Shown one piece after another: positions 29,808-37,103 of a stretch of DNA of 64,000 nucleotides. The DNA lies in contig NZ_LVEG02000005.1 of NCBI RefSeq assembly GCF_001614315.2, positions 248,001 through 312,000 of the forward strand, read 5' to 3'. Source of the stretch: Halofilum ochraceum. GTDB taxonomy: Bacteria; Pseudomonadota; Gammaproteobacteria; XJ16; Halofilaceae. Below the pieces are notes generated by a model. That model was given only the letters and a program-made list of their open reading frames with translations. It was not told the origin of the DNA and searched no databases. The number at the start of each line of letters is the position of its first letter. Position 1 is the first letter of the stretch. A program made the position numbers and the translations under genes.

Positions 29808-30671
29808 ATGTATCGCTTCCAGTCCATTGGCCTGATCGCCAAGACCGACGACGACGGTCAGGTACGCGCCACCCTGCGCGTGATCCATCGCTTTCTGCTG
29901 GACCGTGGCCTGGAGGTCAGCCTCGACCGCTCCACGGACGAGTTCCTCGAGATCGATGAGACCGTGCCGCGCCGGGAGATCGCCGAGCACTGCGACCTGG
30001 CCATCGTGGTCGGCGGCGACGGCACCCTGTTGACGGCCGCTCGCTCGCTCGCCGACTCCGGCGTCCCCATCGTCGGCGTGAACCTCGGACGGCTCGGCTT
30101 CCTGGTCGATGTCTCCCCCGACACGATGACCGACCGGCTGGAGGAGATCCTCAGCGGTCAGTACACCGAGGAACGGCGTTTCCTCGTCGAAACCGAGATC
30201 ATCCGCGGCGATGCGGTCATCCAGACCGCGGTCGCGCTCAACGATGTCGTGCTGCGGATCAAGAACGTGGTGCGCATGATCGAGTTCGAGACCTGGATCG
30301 ACGGCAATTTCGTCAACATGCAGCGCGCCGATGGCATGGTGGTATCGACCCCCACCGGTTCGACCGCCTATGCGCTCTCGGGTGGCGGTCCGATCCTGCA
30401 TCCCTCGCTCGAGGCCATGCTGGTCCTGCCGATCTGCCCGCACACGCTCTCGAGCCGGCCGATCGTGGTCGACTCGGGCAGCGACATCGAGATCCGGATC
30501 CGTGAGAACATCGCCGAAACGGGACAGGTCGTCAGCGATGGCCAGAACAGTATCGACGTGGCCGCCGGCGACCGGGTGCGCGTACGCCGCAAGGACCGCA
30601 AGATCCGGCTGCTCCACCCGGCCGATTACGACTATTTCTCGATCCTGCGCGAGAAGCTCCACTGGGGATAA
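29808..30671 (+). CDS. nadK: NAD kinase
   Basis: NadK phosphorylates NAD to NADP. The 287-residue protein has the GGDGT motif (VVGGDGTLLTAARSLA, about 66-81), VNLGRLGFL, a LNDVVLR segment, and the TPTGSTAYALSGGGPI substrate motif (about 182-197). The start at 29808 (MYRFQSIGLIAK) matches the family; a longer frame would read through the inverted repeat. It is flanked on both sides by elements C and D of the inverted-repeat family and so stands as a single-gene unit. Confidence 0.96.
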   Translation: MYRFQSIGLIAKTDDDGQVRATLRVIHRFLLDRGLEVSLDRSTDEFLEIDETVPRREIAEHCDLAIVVGGDGTLLTAARSLADSGVPIVGVNLGRLGFLVDVSPDTMTDRLEEILSGQYTEERRFLVETEIIRGDAVIQTAVALNDVVLRIKNVVRMIEFETWIDGNFVNMQRADGMVVSTPTGSTAYALSGGGPILHPSLEAMLVLPICPHTLSSRPIVVDSGSDIEIRIRENIAETGQVVSDGQNSIDVAAGDRVRVRRKDRKIRLLHPADYDYFSILREKLHWG

Positions 30672-30695
30672 GGGGAATCCTGATGTGTGGGATTG

Positions 30696-30887
30696 TTCTC
30701 TCGCCAAGACGCCAAGCGCGCCAAGAAAAGCGAGGTCGTCAAGATCGATGCATAGGATTCAGGTTTTTTATCCGGAAAACGCCATAAGTCTATGATTAAT
30801 TTGAGGTAATACCTCGGTTATCGGAGATATCCTGCTTCCCGGCTTTATTCGTCTTTTCTTGGCGCGCTCCGCGTCTTGGCGAGAGAA
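30696..30887. repeat. inverted-repeat element D (35-bp arms, 2 mismatches)
   Basis: Arms at 30696-30730 and 30853-30887 are complementary at 33 of 35 positions and are built from CGCCAAG units, ending inward in CCAAGAAAAG. The core is markedly AT-rich compared with its surroundings and holds a perfect 13-base palindrome, GAGGTAATACCTC, at 30803-30815. The element lies between nadK and recN and occupies the position where the recN promoter should be. Confidence 0.9.
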
Positions 30888-30933
30888 AAAAATGCACATC
30901 CAAAGTCAAATGCACAGAAAATAGTCGAGCCGT

Positions 30934-32598
30934 ATGCTCAAACACATCCACATCCGCGATTTCGCGATCATCGACGAACTGGAGCTCGAGCTGGGCTCCG
31001 GCATGACCGCGTTGACCGGCGAGACCGGTGCCGGCAAGTCGATCCTGCTCGATGCGCTCGGGCTCGTGTTGGGCGACCGGGCGGACAGCCAGGCCGTCCG
31101 CCCTGGCGCCGAGCGGGCGGAGATCGATGCCGAGTTTGATATCGCGGACCATGCCGCCGTGGCCGACTGGCTCGCGGAGAACGACCTCGATGCCGACGGC
31201 GACTGCAGCCTGCGGCGGGTGATCGGCGCCGATGGCCGCTCGCGTGGTTATATCAATGGTCGCAAGTCACCGCTCACGCTCCTGCGCGAACTCGGCGAAC
31301 AGCTGGTCGATATCCATGGCCAGCACGAGCACCAGTCGCTGCTGCGCCGCGATGCACAGCGGGTGCTGCTGGACGGTTTCGGTCGCTGTGACGAATCGCT
31401 GGCGGCCGTGGAAGAGACCTGGCGCGAATGGCGCGATGCCCGGGCGCGGCTCGAGCGCCTCGGCAGCAGCGGCGAAGACCGCGCCGAACGCCTGGAACTG
31501 CTCCGCTACCAGGTCGAGGAACTCGACCAGCTCGGCCTCTCCAAGGAGGACATCGAGCACACCGATGCCGAACAGCGCCGTCTGGCCAATGCCGGGCAAC
31601 TGATCGAAGGCTGCCAGCAGGCCCTGACGCTGCTCTATGACGACGATCGTTCCGCCCATGGGCTGCTCGCCGGGGCAAACGACGCCATCGAATCCCTGTC
31701 CGAGCACGACGAACGCCTGGGTTCAGCGGTGGAAATGATCGCCAACGCCCTGATCCAGTGCGACGAGGCCGCGACCGCTCTGCGCGGGTACGCCGCCGAT
31801 GCGGAGCTCGATCCCGACCGGCTGGCGGAGGTCGAGCAAAGGCTCTCCGCGATCCATGAACTGGCGCGCAAGCACCGCGTCGAACCGACCGAATTACCCG
31901 AATTGACGGAGCGTCTGCGGGCCGAACTGGATGAACTCGAGCACGCCGATGAGCGTGCGGCCGAGGTCGAACGGGAAGTCGAGACGCTGGAAGCGAGCTG
32001 GCGTGAACGCGCCCAGGCATTGCACGCGGCGCGTGAACGGGCGGGACAGGCGCTGGCGGAGCAGGTGACGGCGGCGATGCAGGAACTCGGCATGGCCGGC
32101 GGCGCGTTCGACTGTGCCATCAGCGCCCGCGATGACGCACGGCCCGGCCCCAACGGGTTCGATGAAGTCGAATTCCGGGTGACGGCGAACCCCGGCCAGC
32201 CCCTTGCGCCTCTGAAACGCGTCGCCTCGGGCGGCGAGCTCTCGCGGATCAGTCTCGCGATCCAGATGATCGATTCCGGTCACGCCGGCATCCCCACGCA
32301 GATCTTCGATGAAGTCGATGCCGGTATCGGTGGCGGCGTCGCGGCCGTGGTCGGCGACCGGCTACGCGGGTTGGGGGCGCAGCGCCAGGTGCTGTGCGTG
32401 ACCCATCTCGCACAGGTCGCGGCGAGCGCCCACCACCATTTGCAGGTGTCGAAATCGGCCGAGGCCGACGAGACACGGGCCCGCCTGCAGGCGCTTGCGG
32501 CCGAGGAACGGATCGAGGAGATCGCACGGATGCTGGGAGGACGCCGGGTCACGGATCAGAGCCGCGCCCACGCGCGGGAGCTGCTGGCGAACGCCTGA
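30934..32598 (+). CDS. recN: DNA repair protein RecN
   Basis: RecN is an SMC-like ATPase acting in double-strand-break repair. The 554-residue protein has Walker A GETGAGKSILLDALGL (about 29-44), the DIHGQHEHQSLL motif (about 126-137) and a long coiled-coil middle. The C-terminal signature KRVASGGELSRISLAI with Walker B IFDEVDAGIGGG completes the ATPase head. The length equals E. coli RecN (553). I looked for a CTGT-N8-ACAG LexA box before the gene and saw none, so SOS control is not evident here. Confidence 0.96.
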   Translation: MLKHIHIRDFAIIDELELELGSGMTALTGETGAGKSILLDALGLVLGDRADSQAVRPGAERAEIDAEFDIADHAAVADWLAENDLDADGDCSLRRVIGADGRSRGYINGRKSPLTLLRELGEQLVDIHGQHEHQSLLRRDAQRVLLDGFGRCDESLAAVEETWREWRDARARLERLGSSGEDRAERLELLRYQVEELDQLGLSKEDIEHTDAEQRRLANAGQLIEGCQQALTLLYDDDRSAHGLLAGANDAIESLSEHDERLGSAVEMIANALIQCDEAATALRGYAADAELDPDRLAEVEQRLSAIHELARKHRVEPTELPELTERLRAELDELEHADERAAEVEREVETLEASWRERAQALHAARERAGQALAEQVTAAMQELGMAGGAFDCAISARDDARPGPNGFDEVEFRVTANPGQPLAPLKRVASGGELSRISLAIQMIDSGHAGIPTQIFDEVDAGIGGGVAAVVGDRLRGLGAQRQVLCVTHLAQVAASAHHHLQVSKSAEADETRARLQALAAEERIEEIARMLGGRRVTDQSRAHARELLANA

Positions 32599-32630
32599 GC
32601 AGCGGCTCAGGCTACGCCCGGCGAACCGTC

Positions 32631-33071
32631 TCAGCGGTCCTCGCCGTCCTCGTGGTCGCAGCTCAGGCAGTTCGCGTACAGGACGAGGCTGTGTTTCTGC
32701 AGGTCGAATTCGCGCTGACGCGCGATATTCTTCTGGCGCCGCTCGATCACGTCGTCCACGAATTCCTCGACCTTGCCACACTGGACACAGACGATATGAT
32801 CATGATGTCGGCCGCGTGCAAGTTCGAACCGGGCCTGCCCGCCCTCGAAATGATGCCGCTGTACGAGCCCCGCGGTCTCGAACTGGGAGAGCACGCGGTA
32901 CACTGTCGCCAGGCCGATCTCGGAGCCCGATTCGATCAGGCGCCGATAGACGTCCTCGGCGGTCAGGTGGTGGGCATCTCCGGCTTCCTGCACCTGCTCG
33001 AGGATCTCGAGTACCTTGACCCTGGGCAGGGTGACCTTGAGGCCGGCCTTTTTGAGCTGCTCGTTTTCCAC
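32631..33071 (-). CDS. fur: ferric uptake regulator Fur
   Basis: Fur is the Fe(II)-responsive dimeric repressor of iron uptake. The 146-residue protein has the winged helix (LTAEDVYRRLIESGSEIGLATVYRVLSQFETAGL, about 38-71) and the His-rich metal site (HHFEGGQARFELARGRHHDHIVC). The zinc CxxC in CVQCGKVEEF and a second CxxC in CLSCDHED near the end are also intact. The start codon is GTG 33071. It is divergent from bamE, an arrangement conserved in many gammaproteobacteria. Confidence 0.96.
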   Translation of the reverse strand: MENEQLKKAGLKVTLPRVKVLEILEQVQEAGDAHHLTAEDVYRRLIESGSEIGLATVYRVLSQFETAGLVQRHHFEGGQARFELARGRHHDHIVCVQCGKVEEFVDDVIERRQKNIARQREFDLQKHSLVLYANCLSCDHEDGEDR

Positions 33072-33147
33072 TGGATCCGCCCCATCGCGTAGTCTGCGGA
33101 CGCGCTATGATTTAGACTCATTCTACCTTATCCGACCGGTCCTGACG

Positions 33148-33591
33148 ATGCCATTGATCCGATTCTGCTTCCCCGCTCTCGCCGCCGTTATCCTGGGCGG
33201 CTGCGCCGCCCTCGTCCCGGATGCCGAACGGGTCGAGATCCAGCAGGGCAACCTGCTGTCCAGGGAAGACATCGCCGCCGTAGAGAAGGGCCTGACGCGC
33301 GCCCGGGTCCGCGAGCTTCTCGGCGACCCGGTCCTCGGCACCCCGTTCCGCCGGGATCGCTGGGATTATGTGTACTACCGAGCGAAGGCGGGCCGTGACG
33401 TGGAAAACCCACAGCGGTTGACGCTGTACTTCGATGAGCGGGATCGGGTCGCCAGCATCCAGAATCGCTACCAGGCGCCGGATGAGCCGGTGCCGGAGGG
33501 CGATGTCCAACCGCTTCCGGACGTGGACACGCACGGACCCGCGGTCGACCCCGATGGCGGCGGGCCGGGCCAGGACTATCCCGGCACCTGA
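33148..33591 (+). CDS. bamE: outer membrane assembly lipoprotein BamE
   Basis: BamE is an accessory lipoprotein of the BAM complex, which inserts beta-barrel proteins. A lipobox (ILGGC) places the lipidated cysteine at residue 19. The SmpA/OmlA fold follows with QGNLLSREDIAAVEKGLTRARVRELLGDP and FRRDRWDYVYY. At 147 residues it carries a Pro/Asp-rich C-terminal tail of about 35 residues beyond the core fold. A TATGAT -10-like box lies at 33106-33111. The start at 33148 gives a clean signal peptide. Confidence 0.94.
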   Translation: MPLIRFCFPALAAVILGGCAALVPDAERVEIQQGNLLSREDIAAVEKGLTRARVRELLGDPVLGTPFRRDRWDYVYYRAKAGRDVENPQRLTLYFDERDRVASIQNRYQAPDEPVPEGDVQPLPDVDTHGPAVDPDGGGPGQDYPGT

Positions 33592-33608
33592 ACCGCCCCG
33601 GGCGTACC

Positions 33609-33878
33609 TTACCGTCCGCTGGCGCGTTTACGGCGCGCCTCTTTCGGGTCGATCTGCAAAGGCCGGTAGATCTCCACGCGGTCGCCCGCACGCAGCACGG
33701 TTTCCCCGCTACAGGCGCGTCCAAAGACCCCCAGCGGGGCCTGCTCGATATCGATTTCGGGGAATTCCTCCTCCAGCCGCGATGCGCGTACAGCGTCCCG
33801 CGCGGTCGCGCCGGCGGCCAGCTCGACCCGCACCAGCCGCTGGCGGTCCGGTCGGGCATACGCGACCTCCACGCGCAT
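33609..33878 (-). CDS. rnfH: RnfH family ubiquitin-like protein
   Basis: This 89-residue protein of the RnfH/UPF0125 family has a predicted beta-grasp fold. It begins MRVEVAYARPDRQRLVRVEL and contains VFGRACSGETVLRAGDRVEIYRPLQIDPKEARRKRA, the family's most conserved stretch. It follows ratA by one base, the conserved ratA-rnfH pair. It converges with bamE. The role of RnfH proteins is not settled; a toxin-antitoxin reading of the pair has been questioned. Confidence 0.92.
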   Translation of the reverse strand: MRVEVAYARPDRQRLVRVELAAGATARDAVRASRLEEEFPEIDIEQAPLGVFGRACSGETVLRAGDRVEIYRPLQIDPKEARRKRASGR

Positions 33879-33879
33879 C

Positions 33880-34314
33880 TCAGCGCCCGTACAGGGAGTC
33901 GGCCCGGCGGACGAAGGAGTCGACCATTGTCTGCGCGATCTGATTGAAGACCGGGCCGATCACGGCACTGAGCACGCGTCCGGCGAACTGGTATTCCATG
34001 TCGAGGGAGACCCGGCAGCCGCCCTGCTCATCGGGATCGAAATGCCAGTCCCCTTCGAGCCGACTGAACGGACCGTCTTCCAGCCGGACCCGAATCCGGC
34101 GACCGCGCTCCAGCTCGTTGCGGGTGGTAAACGAACGGTGCAGCGCGCCCTTGGCCATTTCGAGGCGCGCCCGGACCTCGCGTTCGCTGCTCGACAGTAC
34201 CCGGGCGCTCCGGCACCAGGGAAGGAAACGCGGATACGACTCGACGTCATTCACCAGATCAAACATCTGTTCGGGCGAATGCGGCACCGTTGCGGAGCGC
34301 TGGATTCGGGGCAC
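33880..34314 (-). CDS. ratA: RatA/ubiquinone-binding START-like protein
   Basis: This 144-residue protein of the polyketide cyclase/COQ10 START family has VPHSPEQMFDLVNDVESYPRFLPWCRSARVL (about 10-40) and a C-terminal helix (SAVIGPVFNQIAQTMVDSFVRRA). Members bind hydrophobic ligands such as ubiquinone. The E. coli homologue was described as a toxin that blocks ribosome subunit joining. The start is GTG 34314. It is divergent from smpB, as in E. coli. Confidence 0.92.
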   Translation of the reverse strand: MPRIQRSATVPHSPEQMFDLVNDVESYPRFLPWCRSARVLSSSEREVRARLEMAKGALHRSFTTRNELERGRRIRVRLEDGPFSRLEGDWHFDPDEQGGCRVSLDMEYQFAGRVLSAVIGPVFNQIAQTMVDSFVRRADSLYGR

Positions 34315-34495
34315 AATGGGTCCGGGGCTTTGAATGGGCCGGCGGGACAGGCTGCAGCCGGGTGGCGCGAATTGTCGCCAAACCGCTCGTCCGACTCAAG
34401 TATCGCCGTTCCCCTGGCGCCATCGATGTATATCCCGTACAGACCTGCGCCCCGCAGCGGACCGTTGAGTGTGGCTTTACCGGCATCCGGGTCAG

Positions 34496-34501
34496 TACAA
34501 T
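34496..34501 (+). promoter_or_regulatory. smpB -10 box 6 bases before the start codon
   Basis: TACAAT (5 of 6 matches to TATAAT) ends 6 bases before the smpB ATG at 34508, placing the likely transcript start on or next to the ATG. No Shine-Dalgarno is visible between them. The -35 is weak (a CTTTAC about 15 bases upstream). This may mean a leaderless transcript. Confidence 0.4.
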
Positions 34502-34507
34502 GGCGCG

Positions 34508-34990
34508 ATGGCCAAAGCGAAGAAAAACAAGGCGCCCACCGGCAACGTGATCGCGGTCAATCGTCGCGCCCGTCACGATTTTTCCATTGAGGATCGGCTC
34601 GAGGCGGGTCTGGAGCTCCAGGGCTGGGAGGTCCGGAGTCTGCGCGCCGGTCGCGCCCAGATCGCCGAGGCGTATGTCGTCCTCAAGCGTGGCGAGTGCT
34701 GGCTGCTCGGGGCCCACATCCCGCCCCTGCCCTCCGCGTCCACGCACGTGGTCGCCGATCCGACTCGTACGCGCCGACTGCTGCTGCACCGCCACGAGAT
34801 CGACCGCCTGGTCGGTGCTACCGAGCGCCGGGGCTACACGCTGGTGCCGCTGCAGCTGTACTGGAAACGGGGCCGGGCGAAGCTGGAAATCGGGCTCGCC
34901 AAGGGCAAACGCAAGCACGACAAACGCGAAGACGAGAAAGAAAAGGACTGGGAACGCCAGCGCCAGCGCCTGATGCGCCACGCGGTCTGA
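34508..34990 (+). CDS. smpB: SsrA-binding protein SmpB
   Basis: SmpB binds tmRNA and delivers it to stalled ribosomes for trans-translation. The 160-residue protein has an OB fold with [40 protein letters not shown] (about 18-57) and [32 protein letters not shown]. Its basic C-terminal tail enters the mRNA channel. The tmRNA gene itself is not in the adjacent sequence. The ATG lacks a ribosome site; an upstream in-frame GTG at 34469 would add non-conserved residues. Confidence 0.95.
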   Translation: MAKAKKNKAPTGNVIAVNRRARHDFSIEDRLEAGLELQGWEVRSLRAGRAQIAEAYVVLKRGECWLLGAHIPPLPSASTHVVADPTRTRRLLLHRHEIDRLVGATERRGYTLVPLQLYWKRGRAKLEIGLAKGKRKHDKREDEKEKDWERQRQRLMRHAV

Positions 34991-35010
34991 CCGCTGCCCG
35001 TGACGCCCGT

Positions 35011-35730
35011 TCAGGCGTCGCCGCCCTCCTCTTCGCTCCACAGGCAGCCGCCACTGGCCGCCACGATGTCGGCGACGCGCGCCTCGTGCGCCGCGCGCTC
35101 CTCGGCATCGGCCCGCACGACCGGTATCTCGCCGCGCCGGCGAGCGCGCCCGTGCCGTACGCCGAGCCCCGATTCACCATTGCTGCCCGCATCGAGGTGC
35201 AGGGCCGTCTGTCCGCCCGTCATGACCCGATAGACGTCGGCCAGCAGTTCGGCGTCCAGCAGGGCGCCGTGGAGCTCGCGGCCCGAGTTGTCGATCTCGT
35301 AACGCTTGCACAGCGCATCCAGACCGTTGCGCTGGCCGGGATGGCGCTCGCGGGCCATCACCAGGGTGTCCACCACGCGCGGGCAGTGATCCTCGATGCG
35401 GCCCCACTCCGCGCCGAGCCGCTCGAATTCGGCGTTCAGGAAGGCCACATCGAACGGGGCGTTGTGAATGATCAGCTCGGCATCGCGCAGGAACGCCAGC
35501 AGGGACTCGGCGATATCGGCGTAGAGCGGTTTATCCGCCAGATACTCATTCGAGATCCCATGGACCTCGACGGCCCCCTCCTCGATCTCACGCTCCGGAT
35601 TGATGTAGTGGTGGAAGCGGTTGCCGGTGTGGCGCCGATCGAACAGCTCGACACAACCGATTTCGATGATCCGATGCCCCTGCTGCGGTTCGAGTCCGGT
35701 GGTTTCCGTATCCAGTACGACCTGTCGCAT
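35011..35730 (-). CDS. dnaQ: DNA polymerase III epsilon subunit (proofreading exonuclease)
   Basis: DnaQ is the 3'-5' proofreading exonuclease of the replicase. The 239-residue protein has ExoI DTETTGL (D7 and E9), ExoII NAPFDVAFLNAEF, and the ExoIII-epsilon HGALLDAELLADVY motif, so the catalytic acids and histidine are all present. The C-terminal tail, which binds the polymerase alpha subunit, is charged. Its ATG overlaps the rnhA stop by one base (TGATG), so the methyltransferase-rnhA-dnaQ set is tightly coupled. Confidence 0.96.
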   Translation of the reverse strand: MRQVVLDTETTGLEPQQGHRIIEIGCVELFDRRHTGNRFHHYINPEREIEEGAVEVHGISNEYLADKPLYADIAESLLAFLRDAELIIHNAPFDVAFLNAEFERLGAEWGRIEDHCPRVVDTLVMARERHPGQRNGLDALCKRYEIDNSGRELHGALLDAELLADVYRVMTGGQTALHLDAGSNGESGLGVRHGRARRRGEIPVVRADAEERAAHEARVADIVAASGGCLWSEEEGGDA

Positions 35731-36176
35731 CAGCGCTTGCCTCCGGCCTCGTCGATGCCACGGTTGGCCAGCTGATCGGCACGTTCATTGCCCGCGTGAC
35801 CGGTATGACCCCGTACCCATTCCCACTCGATTTCATGTCGCTGCATGGCGGCGTCGAGACGTTCCCAGAGGTCACGGTTGGCCACCGGCTTGCGCGCCGC
35901 GGTTCGCCAGCCCCGCTTCTTCCAGCCCGCCATCCACTCCGTCACGCCCTTCATCACGTACTGGGAGTCCGTGATGGCCCGAACCCTGCATGGACGTTTC
36001 AGGGCTTCCAGCGCCTGGATGATCGCCATCAGTTCCATGCGGTTGTTCGTGGTCTCGGGCTCGTAGCCGTACAGCTCCCGTTCGCGGCTCTGGTGCTCGA
36101 GAATGGCGCCCCAGCCCCCCGGACCCGGGTTGCCGCGGCAGGCGCCATCGGTGTGGATTACGACCGGCGAATTCAT
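35730..36176 (-). CDS. rnhA: ribonuclease HI
   Basis: RnhA degrades the RNA strand of RNA-DNA hybrids. The 148-residue protein has the DEDD active site: [16 protein letters not shown] (first Asp), [10 protein letters not shown] (Glu), [10 protein letters not shown] (Asp), and [16 protein letters not shown] (His and last Asp). The ATG at 36176 overlaps the upstream methyltransferase stop by one base; a TTG one codon earlier is less likely. Confidence 0.97.
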   Translation of the reverse strand: MNSPVVIHTDGACRGNPGPGGWGAILEHQSRERELYGYEPETTNNRMELMAIIQALEALKRPCRVRAITDSQYVMKGVTEWMAGWKKRGWRTAARKPVANRDLWERLDAAMQRHEIEWEWVRGHTGHAGNERADQLANRGIDEAGGKR

Positions 36177-36931
36177 CAATGCATCTCCGTGTACCGCGTC
36201 GGGCGGACGACGCCGCCGACCACGGGTCGACGCTCCGCGCGCAGGCGCCGGGCCGGCACGGGCGTAAAAGGAATCGAATGCTTGCGACCGAGCAGTACAT
36301 GAATACCACCCTGCACGGGCAGCCAGCGCTGGATCCGCTCCAGCGTCATCAACCGCCGACGGACGCGCTCGCTGTGGACGGGCGGGCAGAGAGCGAACGT
36401 CTCGCGGCGCTGTACACGCCAGCCGAGCAGCGCGAACCAGTCACCGATGCGCCCGGGACCATAGAAATGACCGCACCAGGGCACGCTCCGCCCCCACAGA
36501 CCCCGCAGCCCCAGCAGGCTCCACGGATTGAAGCCGACGCAAAGCACGAGCCCATCGAGGGTCAGCACCCGATCCACCTCGCGCAGGATCGCGTGCGGGT
36601 CGGCGCTGAACTCGAGCGCGTGACACAGCAGGACGAAATCGATCGATCCGGTCGCCAGCGGCAGTGCCGCCGGATGCGCCCGCATGCTGCCGGCGCCGTC
36701 GCCGGTAACGTGAATCCGGTGGATCAGCGCGCGTCCGGCCAGCAGATCGACCCCGTAACGGGTCCCGCCGATCTGCAGACAGTGCAGCGCATAGCGGTCG
36801 CGCAACAGCGTTTCGATGCGACCCGCGATGCGCCCATGCAGTTCGGCGCCCGGTGCGGTCGCATACCATGCCCGCAGCGCCGTCTGCGCGTCGTCCCAGC
36901 CGATGGGAGCGGCCTTTCTGTCAAGGTTCAT
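36176..36931 (-). CDS. class I SAM-dependent methyltransferase
   Basis: This 251-residue protein belongs to the Methyltransf_11-like group found upstream of rnhA-dnaQ in gammaproteobacteria. [38 protein letters not shown] (about 95-132) is the recognisable C-terminal half of the Rossmann core. Motif I is unusual (LQIGGTRYG instead of a GxGxG loop). The substrate is unknown. The start at 36931 ([12 protein letters not shown]) is favoured because a good TATAAT box lies about 38 bases upstream; an in-frame ATG at 37009 would precede that promoter. Confidence 0.82.
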   Translation of the reverse strand: MNLDRKAAPIGWDDAQTALRAWYATAPGAELHGRIAGRIETLLRDRYALHCLQIGGTRYGVDLLAGRALIHRIHVTGDGAGSMRAHPAALPLATGSIDFVLLCHALEFSADPHAILREVDRVLTLDGLVLCVGFNPWSLLGLRGLWGRSVPWCGHFYGPGRIGDWFALLGWRVQRRETFALCPPVHSERVRRRLMTLERIQRWLPVQGGIHVLLGRKHSIPFTPVPARRLRAERRPVVGGVVRPTRYTEMH

Positions 36932-36968
36932 TGGAACCGTTTGCACCTCCGCCCCGGCCGATACCGGG

Positions 36969-36976
36969 ATTATACT
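36969..36976. promoter_or_regulatory. bidirectional -10 element
   Basis: The 8 bases ATTATACT read as TATACT on the plus strand (36971-36976) and as a perfect TATAAT on the minus strand (36974-36969). The minus reading suits the methyltransferase-rnhA-dnaQ operon with a leader of about 30 bases. The plus reading suits the cyclic-nucleotide-binding gene with a leader of about 120 bases. No good -35 is visible for either direction. Confidence 0.45.
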
Positions 36977-37103
36977 GATCTTCGAGGCGCCGGTGGGCAT
37001 CGCGGCCAACGGTCAGAACGCTCCAGGACGCCGGTTGCTTTCGCCACGACCAGCCGGTACTTTCGGCCCCGCCTACCCACCGACTGGACCTGTTACTCAA
37101 GCC

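Noticed and set aside
30672-30933. LexA box before recN
   Set aside because: No CTGT-N8-ACAG match seen; the gap is taken up by the inverted-repeat element.
33072-33147. Fur box between fur and bamE
   Set aside because: Only a short ATGA-N7-TCAT symmetry is present, which is too weak against the 19-bp consensus.
33880-34314. Toxin-antitoxin system formed by ratA and rnfH
   Set aside because: The pair is a conserved housekeeping locus; a toxin role is disputed and nothing in this sequence supports it specifically.
34315-34507. tmRNA gene next to smpB
   Set aside because: No tRNA-like ends or tag reading frame could be read in this gap or just after smpB.
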